Assembly (NCBI RefSeq): GCF_019457595.1
Contig: NZ_CP080419.1
Coordinates: forward strand, 2,976,001-3,040,000
From: Shewanella psychrotolerans
Lineage (GTDB): Bacteria > Pseudomonadota > Gammaproteobacteria > Enterobacterales > Shewanellaceae
DNA length: 64,000 nucleotides
Reading direction: 5' to 3'
Shown here one piece after another: positions 1 through 10,148 of this stretch. A model generated the notes under the pieces. It saw only the letters and a list, made by a program, of their open reading frames with translations. It was not told the DNA's origin and made no database searches. The position numbers were made by a program, and so were the translations under genes. Each line of letters begins with the position of its first letter. The first letter of the stretch is position 1.

Positions 1-11
1 ATAGGAACATT

Positions 12-632
12 ATGAAATTCAAAACTGAACAAGAAGCATTTTGGGCTGGAGAGTTTGGCAATAACTACATTGAGCGTAATAAGAGTGATACCATAGTCGC
101 CGCCAATATCGCTATGCTGTCAGCAATTCTAAAACGCACCCAAAATGTGCAAAAAATAATCGAATTCGGCTCTAATATTGGTTTAAATCTTGAAGCGTTA
201 AAGGTATTAGTTCCAAACGCTGCTCTATCAGCTATTGAAATCAATGACAACGCTGTTAAGAAATTGGCCAGATTTAGTGATTTAACCGTACACCATACTT
301 CTATTTTAGAGTTTATTCCTAAAGAGCAGCATGACTTAGCCTTAATAAAGGGGGTTCTGATCCACATAAATCCTGATGAACTAGATCATGTTTATCAATT
401 ACTTTATCAATCTAGCAGTCGTTATATTTGCTTGTCTGAATACTATAACCCAACCCCTGTTGAAGTTAATTACCGTGGCCATCAGTCTCGATTGTTTAAG
501 CGTGATTTTGCCGGTGAAATGTTAGATAAGTACCCTGATCTAAAATTGGTTGATTACGGCTTTGTTTATCACAGAGACAATCGTTTTCCGCAAGATGATA
601 TGACTTGGTTTTTATTAGAAAAAATATCGTAA
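12..632 (+). CDS. Pseudaminic acid biosynthesis-associated methylase
   Basis: A 206-residue class I SAM-dependent methyltransferase. The SAM-binding glycine motif reads EFGSNIGLNL at about residues 51-60, and an acidic residue ending the next strand follows (AIEIND). Overall it matches the methylase family found next to pseudaminic or other nonulosonic acid genes, which is thought to methylate the flagellar sugar or its precursor; the exact acceptor is unknown. An AGGAAC ribosome-binding sequence lies just before the ATG. The gene runs convergently into the sugar operon on the other strand and shares a bidirectional terminator with it, so its operon partners probably lie to the left of the window. 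Family call is good; substrate is inferred. Confidence 0.8.
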   Translation: MKFKTEQEAFWAGEFGNNYIERNKSDTIVAANIAMLSAILKRTQNVQKIIEFGSNIGLNLEALKVLVPNAALSAIEINDNAVKKLARFSDLTVHHTSILEFIPKEQHDLALIKGVLIHINPDELDHVYQLLYQSSSRYICLSEYYNPTPVEVNYRGHQSRLFKRDFAGEMLDKYPDLKLVDYGFVYHRDNRFPQDDMTWFLLEKIS

Positions 633-639
633 AAACAGC

Positions 640-665
640 AAGGCGTCACGAACAGCAGACGCCTT
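640..665. terminator. Bidirectional terminator between methylase and glycosyltransferase
   Basis: Stem AAGGCGT/ACGCCTT with a 13-base loop sits between two convergent genes that end at 632 and 669. An A-rich stretch precedes it, giving a U-rich tail on the minus strand. Confidence 0.6.
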
Positions 666-668
666 AAA

Positions 669-1343
669 CTATGTTGACTGATGTCGCTTTACAAATGACA
701 ACGTTGTAAGCAAGCTTTTAAAAATACGTTGATTTACAGAAAAACCGGTGCCAAATCTTGGCTTATCAGCTCTATACCTAATTTCTACATCAAGAGTTTT
801 ATAACATTTACCTTGAAGTATTATCCACGTCATCAACTCAGTGCCTATCGAGTCATAAGTTTCAAATGCCCCATACTTAGTGAACATCGATAATCGGTAA
901 AGACGTAAACCACACAGTGGATCTTTTACCGAAAACTTTGCATTAAAATACAGACCGAAGATCCATTCAGACCATCTTGCAGCTCGTGTTCGTTGACCAA
1001 TAATCAGATCATCAGTATTCTGCGCCAGCTCTATCATTGCTTTGACAGATTTAGGGTGATGTTGACCATCAGCATCCACAGTAACCACATATTGATAGCA
1101 ACCTTGGTTAACCGCCTGTATAAAGCCCTGTTCTATGGCGTTAGCATACCCTTGATTAGTGGTCAAAGTAACCACGGTCGCTCCAGCGATCTCAGCTTCT
1201 TTGGCCGTATTGTCACCAGATCCATCGTCTACCACAATAATATTCACACCAGGCATATAATCATTGAGTTCTGCAATAACTGAACCGATTGAAGTCGCTT
1301 CGTTGTATGCAGGAATAATTACCGCTACTTTAGATAATTCCAC
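669..1343 (-). CDS. Family 2 glycosyltransferase (DPM1-like)
   Basis: A 224-residue GT-A fold glycosyltransferase. It shows the N-terminal nucleotide-binding stretch VAVIIPAYNE (about 6-15), then VVDDGSGD, then DADGQHHP (about 100) as the DXD-type metal and sugar-nucleotide site. There is no C-terminal membrane domain. The start is GTG and overlaps the end of the NeuB-type synthase gene by 19 bases, so it is the last gene of the nonulosonic acid operon and probably translationally coupled. The likely job is sugar transfer in glycan or flagellar modification; donor and acceptor cannot be read from the sequence. Confidence 0.8.
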   Translation of the reverse strand: MELSKVAVIIPAYNEATSIGSVIAELNDYMPGVNIIVVDDGSGDNTAKEAEIAGATVVTLTTNQGYANAIEQGFIQAVNQGCYQYVVTVDADGQHHPKSVKAMIELAQNTDDLIIGQRTRAARWSEWIFGLYFNAKFSVKDPLCGLRLYRLSMFTKYGAFETYDSIGTELMTWIILQGKCYKTLDVEIRYRADKPRFGTGFSVNQRIFKSLLTTLSFVKRHQST

Positions 1344-2413
1344 TTTATATGTGCCCCAGTGGGTAATGCCTGATTGAGTTTTTTACCAATCACAAGGTCA
1401 ACTTCATATGGCGCTAATGCGTCTTTTGGGCAAGGTCTTAAAAATTCTAGATCCTGCGCAGTTATAGTATGTCCCTGCTTAAGCGAATGCTTTAATCGAA
1501 TTGAACGACGCTGCAGCACCACTGTTTCACGTTCATTATCTTCAACTTTTTTAACCCCATTACCTAGGGCTAAATGTAACTCTTGTGATACATTCACCAT
1601 CGTACGCCATGCGCTTGGGTTCATGGCAAACTTATGATCAGGACCTTCTAAATCATTATTGTCAGTAAAGTGTTTTTCAATAACATTGGCGCCCAATGCA
1701 ATTGCTCCTAACACCGTAGCGTGTCCAGGAGTATGATCGCTTAGTCCCAAAATCGCATCAGGATACATGGTTCCTAGAGTCTTAAGTACATTGAGATTAA
1801 TATACTTAAAATTCTCTATTGAGGCGGTGTAGTTGGTGTTGCACTGCATTATGGCAAGTTGGCTTTGGTGTAATAGTACCGCGTCGACAGCTGCAACCAC
1901 TTCATCCATAGAAGACGCCCCGCATGCGAGTAACATAGGCTTATTTTTCTTGGCCATATGTTCGATGATTTCCAACCAGGTAATATCACCAGATCCGACT
2001 TTATAACAAGAGACATACTGATCGATATAGTCAACCAAATCTAACGAGTATGGGCTGGTGAAGAAATCTACACCTGCATCTTGACATGTTGCCACCAACT
2101 CAGCAGTCCAATCAGTAGAAATTGAGGCATCTTGATACACTTCATAGACTGACTTCTTCCATTTAGCTTGATGAGAGGACTGCCCGTTAAGCGCTTCAAA
2201 GCCCACCTTACTAACAATAGTGTCAGCTCTGAAATGTTGAAACTTAGCGGCATCGGCACCAGCTTCTGCTGCGAGATAAATCAACTCTTTTGCACGCTGC
2301 AAATCACCGTTATGGTTAGCCCCGATATCGGCAATAAAATAAGGAGAAGATTCACGAGTAATAACTCGCTTTCCGATTTCAATCACACTTGATATCTGAC
2401 GTTTTATACTCAT
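1325..2413 (-). CDS. Nonulosonic acid synthase, NeuB/PseI/LegI family
   Basis: A 362-residue PEP-dependent condensing enzyme that makes a nine-carbon sialic-acid-like sugar from an N-acetylated hexose. The NeuB TIM barrel covers about residues 25-270 (FIADIGANHNGDL, then AGADAAKFQ, GLSDHTPGHA, and GANVIEKHFT with the metal-binding His). A SAF (antifreeze-like) domain follows at about 295-355 (RRSIRLKHSLKQGHTI...). Length is normal for the family. It lies in an operon with a CMP-sugar synthetase and overlaps the reductase gene upstream by 35 bases. Whether the product is pseudaminic, legionaminic or a related acid is not decidable here; PseC, PseG and PseH homologues are not in the window. Confidence 0.88.
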   Translation of the reverse strand: MSIKRQISSVIEIGKRVITRESSPYFIADIGANHNGDLQRAKELIYLAAEAGADAAKFQHFRADTIVSKVGFEALNGQSSHQAKWKKSVYEVYQDASISTDWTAELVATCQDAGVDFFTSPYSLDLVDYIDQYVSCYKVGSGDITWLEIIEHMAKKNKPMLLACGASSMDEVVAAVDAVLLHQSQLAIMQCNTNYTASIENFKYINLNVLKTLGTMYPDAILGLSDHTPGHATVLGAIALGANVIEKHFTDNNDLEGPDHKFAMNPSAWRTMVNVSQELHLALGNGVKKVEDNERETVVLQRRSIRLKHSLKQGHTITAQDLEFLRPCPKDALAPYEVDLVIGKKLNQALPTGAHIKWNYLK

Positions 2414-3272
2414 CTGCTATTTCTCTAATTTCATCGTTTAAATTGGGCAATATATAATTATAGGCCTTTTCAAAAGCATTAACATCCATTCTCATATCTT
2501 TAGGCCTAACTGTAAGCTCAGGCAAGCTATCTATAGATATGCTTTCATATTTAAAATCTTTAATACCTAACCATCTAAAAAAATCGATAACAATAGCTTC
2601 TTTACTTGCGCCTTCTTTCGAGCCTACATTATATGTTCCAGGAATCTTTTTCTGTAAACACACTAAAATTACATTACATAATCTCTTTATCGATAATGGA
2701 GAGATAAAAACATCATTAAAAAGTTTAATATCGCTCCCTGAAAGATATCTTGCACACATACTATCGGTAAAACTTGGTATTGAGCTAACATGTGAACGTC
2801 CTAAAAAATTAGTTCTTAAAACAACAGACTGTTTAATAGGAAGAGATTTTTCCGCACAATATTTTGTTATTGCATAGTTATTTAGCATAACAATATTACT
2901 TTCTTTCGAATCACCCTCTTCATCATAAAAATGATCAGTAGAGATATGGATTATAAAGACAGGTTTTTTAGAAAATTTCACAGCATACAAAGATAAATTT
3001 TCAGCAATTTTACAATTAACTCTATATGCTAAGTTTAAATTTCTTTGGCATGCTTCCACATCAGTTAAAGCTGCCAAATTAACAATATAATCAGGTTCTA
3101 ACTCCGCCAAAAAAACCAATGCATCTGCAGTGTTACTAATATCCAATTGAATATCAGCATTAGCTGATTGTCGGCTCAACCCGTAAACATCATATTGATA
3201 AAATGATTTAAGATGAGCAGACAAAGCACTACCTAGCAACCCTGTACTACCGATTAATAATACCTTTTCCAC
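2379..3272 (-). CDS. RmlD-like NAD(P)-dependent sugar reductase
   Basis: A 297-residue extended short-chain dehydrogenase/reductase related to dTDP-4-dehydrorhamnose reductase. It has the Rossmann motif GSTGLLGSAL at the N terminus, NLAALTDVEAC, the catalytic Thr region HISTDHFY, and the Tyr-x-x-x-Lys pair in NYAITKYC. The GTG start directly abuts the stop of the upstream CMP-sugar synthetase gene and the 3' end overlaps the NeuB-type gene, so it is an integral operon member. It probably reduces a keto group on a sugar nucleotide feeding the nonulosonic acid pathway. This is not a standard member of the six-gene pseudaminic acid pathway. Function within the pathway is inferred. Confidence 0.72.
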   Translation of the reverse strand: MEKVLLIGSTGLLGSALSAHLKSFYQYDVYGLSRQSANADIQLDISNTADALVFLAELEPDYIVNLAALTDVEACQRNLNLAYRVNCKIAENLSLYAVKFSKKPVFIIHISTDHFYDEEGDSKESNIVMLNNYAITKYCAEKSLPIKQSVVLRTNFLGRSHVSSIPSFTDSMCARYLSGSDIKLFNDVFISPLSIKRLCNVILVCLQKKIPGTYNVGSKEGASKEAIVIDFFRWLGIKDFKYESISIDSLPELTVRPKDMRMDVNAFEKAYNYILPNLNDEIREIADEYKTSDIKCD

Positions 3273-3959
3273 TTAATTAACCATATAGCTATATTTAAGT
3301 TCAGCAAGCGCCCAGTCAACTTCGCTATCTATGTCCTGAGTCCGGATTTCATCTAGCTCCAGTGGCAAACACTTATCGGTAATTAACCTTTTGCATTGTA
3401 AAACAACATCTGGTTTAAATAGGTATAACTGACCAGCATCTGAATAGTTTTTAGACAAATCTTGGGAGCGTGTATTATAAAACTCAGGGTAGTTGGATTG
3501 AAGATACCCATCCTTACAAGATAACGAACGTTGAATTGGATTAGAATAAGCAACACAAGTAACAATACTAGTAGCACTAGGGTTTGTATTTAGTGCAGTA
3601 AGCGCATCTCTAATTAAATCACTGGTTACAAATACCGATGTTGGATAGACACAGTATACGTAATCATATTTTTCATCTAATTGTGTAATAACCTCTTCAA
3701 CGACATCAAAAGTAGTTGCAAAATCATCCGCATTTTGAGCACTTCTCATGAAGGGGACATCTGCGCCAAACTTCTTGGCAGCACAAGCTATCTCTTTATC
3801 ATCTGTAGAAACAACTAATCTATTTACCACACCAGACTCCAAAATAGCCTTAATAGGATAAGCAATAATTTCTTGCCCTAAAAACGGCTTAATATTCTTT
3901 CGTTTTATTCGTTTGCTACCTCCTCTTGCAGGAATAATAGCGAGTACCTTAGGTTTCAT
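3273..3959 (-). CDS. CMP-nonulosonic acid cytidylyltransferase (PseF/NeuA family)
   Basis: A 228-residue CMP-sialic-acid-type synthetase that activates the nine-carbon acid with CTP. The N-terminal P-loop-like motif reads AIIPARGGSKRI (about 7-18), and IKPFLGQEIIAYPI follows, as in NeuA, PseF and LegF proteins. The ATG at 3959 is preceded by AAGGAT at good spacing and is preferred over a TTG two codons upstream. It lies between the PseB-type dehydratase gene and the reductase gene. The CMP-activated product would be the donor used by the Maf-type protein encoded divergently at 5379. The family call is firm; sugar specificity is unknown. Confidence 0.85.
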   Translation of the reverse strand: MKPKVLAIIPARGGSKRIKRKNIKPFLGQEIIAYPIKAILESGVVNRLVVSTDDKEIACAAKKFGADVPFMRSAQNADDFATTFDVVEEVITQLDEKYDYVYCVYPTSVFVTSDLIRDALTALNTNPSATSIVTCVAYSNPIQRSLSCKDGYLQSNYPEFYNTRSQDLSKNYSDAGQLYLFKPDVVLQCKRLITDKCLPLELDEIRTQDIDSEVDWALAELKYSYMVN

Positions 3960-3994
3960 AAGCAAATCCTTATAATTCTAAAAACGAACTAAAA

Positions 3995-5044
<1,050 letters not shown>

Positions 5045-5209
5045 TCAAAGTTACCACACCAAGAAATTTAACGTCACAATGCAAAATACGCACCAAATGT
5101 AAAAACGTCGAGCCGCAGAACAAAAAACATCGCCGAAGCAATATCGGGACGATAAGCGGTCTATTGTATATGTCTAAACGACGATATCCTCTAAGTTTTT
5201 GCTAACCTA

Positions 5210-5233
5210 ATGACTATATAGCAATATAGTCAT
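5210..5233. promoter_or_regulatory. Perfect 24-bp palindrome in the pseB/maf divergent promoter region
   Basis: Arms ATGACTATAT and ATATAGTCAT flank the four bases AGCA, with no mismatch. It lies midway between the divergent dehydratase and Maf genes in a 380-base stretch without a gene. A dimeric regulator site is the simplest reading; no known consensus was recognised. Confidence 0.4.
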
Positions 5234-5248
5234 AATCATCGATATTGA

Positions 5249-5264
5249 TGGCACATTTTTAGCT
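5249..5264 (+). promoter_or_regulatory. Possible sigma-54 promoter for the Maf gene
   Basis: TGGCAC, five bases, then TAGCT. This is one mismatch from the -24/-12 pattern TGGCAC-N5-TTGCW. It points toward the Maf gene about 115 bases downstream. Flagellar genes of polar-flagellated gammaproteobacteria often use sigma-54, which makes it plausible, but one such match can occur by chance. Confidence 0.3.
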
Positions 5265-5378
5265 ACGCTATGCAATAACGATCAATTTGCAGGCACATCA
5301 AACGCTACTGATGGCTAAAATGCCAAAATCTTGACGCCAAATGAAAATGCCAATAGCCACAAAGGAAAACATATACCT

Positions 5379-7859
5379 ATGTTTGACTCAACATTTGAAG
5401 TATCAAAAGTTTTTGCTCTCAGTAAGTTCAATGAAACCTACTTACCCAGCGTAAATAGGAATACCTTTGAGCACCTGGACTCAACTAGCTTATATAACAA
5501 ACAATTTAAAGAATCGTTTTCACAAGTAGATGTACTGCAAATTGTCATTGGTCTTGATTCGGGTTTACTTGCAAATTACGTAATAAACAACACTATACCA
5601 GAGGGAAGTAAATTTCTCTTTGTAGAACTCAATAGTATTCTAGACTTACTAAGCATCGATATTCCCTGCCACCAAAAAGATAAAATAGCAGTATGTGACT
5701 TAGCATCATTGCCAGACCTTCTAAAGGGAGAACTTTACAATCTTTTTATCGTCAAACAACAATTTTTAATTCATCAATCGCTTGCCGTATCCGGTCATTA
5801 TATCGATGATTATACCATTTTAAATCAAGAGGTTGAAAAGATAATTGAACACGAGTTTTTTGAGCAAAGTATCGGATTTAATCAAAAAATTTTTATAAAA
5901 AAACAACTTGAGAATGTTGCCGAAAATCGGGTGCCAGCTTCAAAGTTACGCAACAGTTTTAAAGGGAAAACATGTATAATATTGGGAGGTGGTCCCTCAC
6001 TAGATACTAATCTTAAATGGATTAAAAAAAACCAAGATAAATTCATCATATTTTCAGTATCTCGCCTAGCAGGTAAACTTGCAAAAGAAGGTATTCATTC
6101 CGATATTTTAGTGTCAGTCGACCCACAAGATCTGACATTCGAAGTATATAGAGAGATGATGCCTCTAGCAGGTAAACATCTATTAATTTGTTCACATCAT
6201 GTAAGTCCTCAGATCATAGGTCAATGGAATGGTAGCGTGATGTACACATCTAAACGTTTTCCTTGGACGCCAGATGATAAGTGTGACAACTTTTTAAACG
6301 CTGGTCCTACAGTAACAAATAGTGCTATTCAGATAGCTGATGAAATGGGATTTAATCGGATACTTTTATGTGGGGTTGATTTTTGTCACTCGCAAACCGG
6401 GGTGACACACGCTCAAGGAACATATGACGCAGAGTTACCCCCCAATATTGGAAAAATGTTTGAATGGGTAGAAACATACTCTGGTGAAATGGCCGAAACC
6501 CCAATTCAACTTCTTCATGCCGCACGGTCACTACAAGATAAAGTAGCAGAGTCACCACAAATCGACTTCATTAACTTATCTGAAAACGCAGCCAAAGTCG
6601 CAGGAGTGAGCTATTGTGATGCTAACTCAATTAGCTTAACACCGATTGACTACGAATTTAGCAATATACTTTCGCCTGATTCATACCTCATAACTACATC
6701 AGAAAAAGAATTGGACCTCAAGCATTGCATCAAAGAATTAACCCACGCGCATGAAAGGTTAATCAAATTAGAATCATTATTAAAAGACGCTGAAAAATTA
6801 ACAAATGATATCTGTAACTCTCCTAGTGACTCGCACAAAATCGGTCCGCTATCGGAACAGCTCGAAAAAATTGAAAAAAGGATTAATAGCAGTTTCTCAG
6901 CAGAATCTACGTTAATAAAATTTTATGGTTACTATGAATTTTCTAAATTTCTATCAACCAAAAACAGCTCTGATTGGACTCAATCACAGATCAATCAGAT
7001 GTCAAAAACATACTACAATGCATATTTAACGATTTGTGTTGAACTGCAAGCTTTAATTGATGCAGCTATGTCACGCACACACTCTAGGCTGGAAGAGTTG
7101 CATCCTCGTGGAGATATAGTAGCTCTTGTAAAACAATGGACAAAAGACAACCAATCTGGACGCGCACTAATTTGGCAGACAATTCATCAAGAGAAAGTTC
7201 CATTATTATCTAGCGAAGAAAGCAGCCTTTTAAATAGAACAATCACAAGTTATCAGCAACGGCTCAATGATAAAAAACCTAATAACAATATTGAGGATAT
7301 CAACAACATTCAACAAGCACATGGAAAACTTGAAATTTTATTTAGAAACAAACACTTATTAGGTGTCTCTAAAATGGTGCAATATTTACAGCCCCATAAA
7401 GACAGTAACAAGCCAGAAATCAAAGCATTGTACTGTCTCGCATTGAGTTACAAATTGACGCTAGAGGGCGATGACGAGGAAGCCTTAAATACATTACTTT
7501 CCATTGCACCAAAACAAAGGAAAGAGAATGAATTAAAACACTTTATAAAATTATCTTTAAAACTAAATAAACTCGATTTTGCATTGGATTGTTTTAAACA
7601 AATTATCCAATACAGCGATGAGTACCTCCCTCAATATGCCCATGCGTTAAGGCTCAATGATAAGCCACAGGAAGCCCTAAACATTTATCTTGATTACTTG
7701 GACAAGTACCCAGAGGATATCCCTATCCTCCTAAAACTCGGTATTTTCTTAGCCGAATTTGGTCAAATTGATGAAGCTAAATCGTGCTTTCAAAGTGTAC
7801 TGGACTTAGATCCAAACAACCAAGCCGCAATGAGTTACCTACAGCAGATTGGTTGCTAA
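5379..7859 (+). CDS. Motility accessory factor: Maf/DUF115 flagellin glycosyltransferase with TPR tail
   Basis: An 826-residue cytoplasmic protein. The central Maf/DUF115 domain (about residues 195-375) contains the Rossmann-like GKTCIILGGGPSLDTN, SVDPQDLTFE, LNAGPTVTNSA and LLCGVDFCHS. The family transfers CMP-activated nonulosonic acids to Ser/Thr of flagellin before export. A helical linker and then TPR-like repeats (about 690-825) form the C terminus, a likely flagellin or partner docking surface. The ATG at 5379 with AAAGGA upstream is preferred over a TTG 16 codons earlier. Its position opposite the CMP-sugar genes fits a donor-transferase pairing. A second Maf may exist elsewhere. Confidence 0.82.
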   Translation: MFDSTFEVSKVFALSKFNETYLPSVNRNTFEHLDSTSLYNKQFKESFSQVDVLQIVIGLDSGLLANYVINNTIPEGSKFLFVELNSILDLLSIDIPCHQKDKIAVCDLASLPDLLKGELYNLFIVKQQFLIHQSLAVSGHYIDDYTILNQEVEKIIEHEFFEQSIGFNQKIFIKKQLENVAENRVPASKLRNSFKGKTCIILGGGPSLDTNLKWIKKNQDKFIIFSVSRLAGKLAKEGIHSDILVSVDPQDLTFEVYREMMPLAGKHLLICSHHVSPQIIGQWNGSVMYTSKRFPWTPDDKCDNFLNAGPTVTNSAIQIADEMGFNRILLCGVDFCHSQTGVTHAQGTYDAELPPNIGKMFEWVETYSGEMAETPIQLLHAARSLQDKVAESPQIDFINLSENAAKVAGVSYCDANSISLTPIDYEFSNILSPDSYLITTSEKELDLKHCIKELTHAHERLIKLESLLKDAEKLTNDICNSPSDSHKIGPLSEQLEKIEKRINSSFSAESTLIKFYGYYEFSKFLSTKNSSDWTQSQINQMSKTYYNAYLTICVELQALIDAAMSRTHSRLEELHPRGDIVALVKQWTKDNQSGRALIWQTIHQEKVPLLSSEESSLLNRTITSYQQRLNDKKPNNNIEDINNIQQAHGKLEILFRNKHLLGVSKMVQYLQPHKDSNKPEIKALYCLALSYKLTLEGDDEEALNTLLSIAPKQRKENELKHFIKLSLKLNKLDFALDCFKQIIQYSDEYLPQYAHALRLNDKPQEALNIYLDYLDKYPEDIPILLKLGIFLAEFGQIDEAKSCFQSVLDLDPNNQAAMSYLQQIGC

Positions 7860-7872
7860 TTCTGACTATTCT

Positions 7873-7902
7873 GTGCCAGTACGGTAATTTATCGGCTGGC
7901 AC
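7873..7902 (+). terminator. Terminator after the Maf gene
   Basis: Stem GTGCCAG/CTGGCAC starts 14 bases after the stop codon and is followed by a T-rich run (CGTTTCCTTTG). Confidence 0.5.
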
Positions 7903-7973
7903 CGTTTCCTTTGTTGCTCCTCAAACCGTATAATAATCGCCGAATAAATCATACATTCCAATAGCGAGGCTCT

Positions 7974-8453
7974 GTGGCACATACTTACATCCCACTCGAA
8001 CAATACAAACGTAAATGGATCTTTAATCATAAAGATCTACCAGTTACCGATGAAGATAAGGCAGGTATCAAGCCGTTAGATCAAAAATCATCGATGGAAG
8101 TGTGGAATAAGTGGATCAGTAATAAGAGTAGCCGTACAGAGCAATTTACTAAAGGCGATTGGGCAGCCAAGGTAGATGCGTGGATCGAAACAGACCATTG
8201 GCAAAGCGCTTGGGATAGCGAGGCTGTCGAGCTACCTGAATTGCTGCGTAACCATATCAATTGGGCAGACGATACTCTGGTCTATTTTTGCTATGAAAAA
8301 TATCAAGTGATTGAAACCCGTTGGGATCTGTTTGTGCGTAATTGGAAAAGCTTCCTATTTTTCGATGACGGTCCGCTATTGATCTCCCCTAAGAAGAAGC
8401 AAGCGGTGATCTTTCATCAAAGCGGCCAATATCAGATTGGTCATCGCGGCTAA
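7974..8453 (+). CDS. Conserved hypothetical protein, DUF2947-like
   Basis: A 159-residue soluble protein rich in Trp and Tyr (for example WNKWISNK, DHWQSAWD, RWDLFVRNWKSF). It has no signal peptide or membrane segment and resembles the DUF2947 family of marine gammaproteobacteria; that assignment is from memory of the pattern and is moderate. Start is GTG with GCGAGG seven bases upstream. It stands alone between the Maf gene and a chalcone-isomerase-like gene. No function can be proposed. Confidence 0.65.
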   Translation: MAHTYIPLEQYKRKWIFNHKDLPVTDEDKAGIKPLDQKSSMEVWNKWISNKSSRTEQFTKGDWAAKVDAWIETDHWQSAWDSEAVELPELLRNHINWADDTLVYFCYEKYQVIETRWDLFVRNWKSFLFFDDGPLLISPKKKQAVIFHQSGQYQIGHRG

Positions 8454-8496
8454 AAAAACCAACGTATCATCACATACAAAATAATAAAGAGGTTTT

Positions 8497-9057
8497 ATGA
8501 AGTCCCTCATAACACTCACGTTAATTACCGTTAGCCTTATCGCATGTAACGTAAATGCCAAAAGCGTCGCCGATTTAGAGGTTGCAGACAATATCGATAT
8601 TGCAGGGCAAACACTGCAACTTAATGGCGCTGGTGTACGCAGTAAATTTTTTATGGATCTCTATGTCGGCAGTTTGTATACACCAAGCGTAGTGAGCAAT
8701 ACTAAAGCGGTATTAGATGCGCCTGTTACTGTAATACGCCTCAATATTACCTCAGGCATGATCACTTCAGATAAGATGCACGATGCCATCATCGAAGGCT
8801 TTGACGATGCGACAGATGGTAGAGTTGAACCTATACAGCCACAAATTGATGATTTTATGGCGTTGTTTTCTGATGAAATTATTGAAGGCGATCAATTCAC
8901 ATTAGAAGCCAAAAAAATGTTCGGTGTTACCGCCTATAAAAATGGCAAGCCACAAGCGACCATTGAGGGGGAGCCATTTAGACAAGCCCTATTGATGATA
9001 TGGTTAGGTGATGAGCCTGCTCAAAAGAGCCTGAAAAAAGCGATGCTGGGTAAATAA
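8497..9057 (+). CDS. Secreted chalcone isomerase-like protein
   Basis: A 186-residue protein with an N-terminal signal peptide (hydrophobic stretch LITLTLITVSLIA, cleavage near NVNAKS). The rest matches the bacterial chalcone isomerase-like fold: AGQTLQLNGAGVRSKFF and DLYVGSLYTPS near the N terminus, then LFSDEIIEGDQFTLE and EPFRQALLMIWLGDEP toward the C terminus. Bacterial members are periplasmic with unknown ligands and no shown isomerase activity. AGAGG precedes the ATG. A strong terminator follows 32 bases after the stop. Single-gene unit. Confidence 0.78.
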   Translation: MKSLITLTLITVSLIACNVNAKSVADLEVADNIDIAGQTLQLNGAGVRSKFFMDLYVGSLYTPSVVSNTKAVLDAPVTVIRLNITSGMITSDKMHDAIIEGFDDATDGRVEPIQPQIDDFMALFSDEIIEGDQFTLEAKKMFGVTAYKNGKPQATIEGEPFRQALLMIWLGDEPAQKSLKKAMLGK

Positions 9058-9087
9058 ACATCGTCGTGAATATCGTCATTTAAAGAA

Positions 9088-9118
9088 AAAAGCCAAGTCT
9101 AATTGACTTGGCTTTTTT
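9088..9118. terminator. Bidirectional terminator
   Basis: Stem AAGCCAAGTC/GACTTGGCTT around TAATT, with A-runs on the left and T-runs on the right. It serves the chalcone-isomerase-like gene (+) and the convergent outer-membrane gene (-). Confidence 0.85.
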
Positions 9119-9133
9119 ATGACCTTGCATTAT

Positions 9134-10036
9134 CTAAAACTTATATTGTGCAGCGATGGCAAATGCGAGTTGATTATCCATCTCTTCCGTGATGCTCGGT
9201 TCACTCAACTCTAGCTCACTATTAAAATAGTATCCAAGATAACCATTGACCAACAATGACGACGTTGCTGCCCACCCTGCACGCACAAAACTGACCCACT
9301 CATCGACTTCCATTGTGGTGTCATCGTTTTTAACCAAAAATCGTTGTGTCCGTTTAGAGGTTCCAAAACCAAAATCAACAGAGTCGTTCAAGCGGTAACT
9401 TAACTCTAACCCCGCGGGGCCACTAAAACCTGCCGAAAAAGGATTGCCTAGTTTTAAATTGTCCGTTATCTGCCAATTCACTGCCAAATAGGGAACGGTG
9501 CGCACCTCAGAGATATCGTTAAGATAAGCAACCCCAAGCCCCAACATATTGCCATTTTCAAATCGATACATACCTGAAGCAACGACACCATAACTTTGAG
9601 CATCGGAGAAAGAGGTGCCATCGGCATAAGCATATTGGATTTTAGGCGCGAATATAAACATCCAATGTTTATCTGGGCGGTAGCTCAAGCCAATACTGGC
9701 GCTGTAACGGTCGACAGAAGGCCATGTCTGAATGTTGTTCCCCAAAATAGTCCCAGCTCGGCTGCCCCAGTCATAATCTAACTGGTCATAGTTCACGCTA
9801 AAACTCATCGACCATTGTCGATTCAAGGGAATAGCTGTTTTAGCCCCAAACAACCATGTGTCTCGCTGTAATTGCAAATTACCATCACCCACATCGGCAT
9901 TGGCACTGCTAATACGCGAAACACTAATACTGAGAGGGGAATATGGTTTAGACGCAGCCTGTGAAACGGGTATATAAGCACACCAGCCAAGCATCAATGA
10001 AAGGGTAATGAAATTGGGTTTCAATAAAGCGTTCAT
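9134..10036 (-). CDS. Outer-membrane beta-barrel protein, DUF6268-like
   Basis: A 300-residue protein with a signal peptide (LITLSLMLG-type core, cleavage after SQAAS) and alternating aromatic/polar strands ending in QYKF, a C-terminal Phe typical of BAM-inserted barrels. It resembles the DUF6268 family. The ATG at 10036 is chosen because TGGAGCTAGC precedes it; a longer frame upstream has no ribosome-binding site. It ends close to the terminator shared with the gene on the other strand. It lies directly downstream of the TetR gene on the same strand (113 bases). Function unknown. Confidence 0.7.
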   Translation of the reverse strand: MNALLKPNFITLSLMLGWCAYIPVSQAASKPYSPLSISVSRISSANADVGDGNLQLQRDTWLFGAKTAIPLNRQWSMSFSVNYDQLDYDWGSRAGTILGNNIQTWPSVDRYSASIGLSYRPDKHWMFIFAPKIQYAYADGTSFSDAQSYGVVASGMYRFENGNMLGLGVAYLNDISEVRTVPYLAVNWQITDNLKLGNPFSAGFSGPAGLELSYRLNDSVDFGFGTSKRTQRFLVKNDDTTMEVDEWVSFVRAGWAATSSLLVNGYLGYYFNSELELSEPSITEEMDNQLAFAIAAQYKF

Positions 10037-10148
10037 GCTAGCTCCATTAGCGCACGGGAGAACCAATCTATCTCGTGCTAAAAATGCTGATTTATGTGAC
10101 GTTAAAGACCTATACGACATTAAGTCCATCAGAGATCATTATTTCAAA

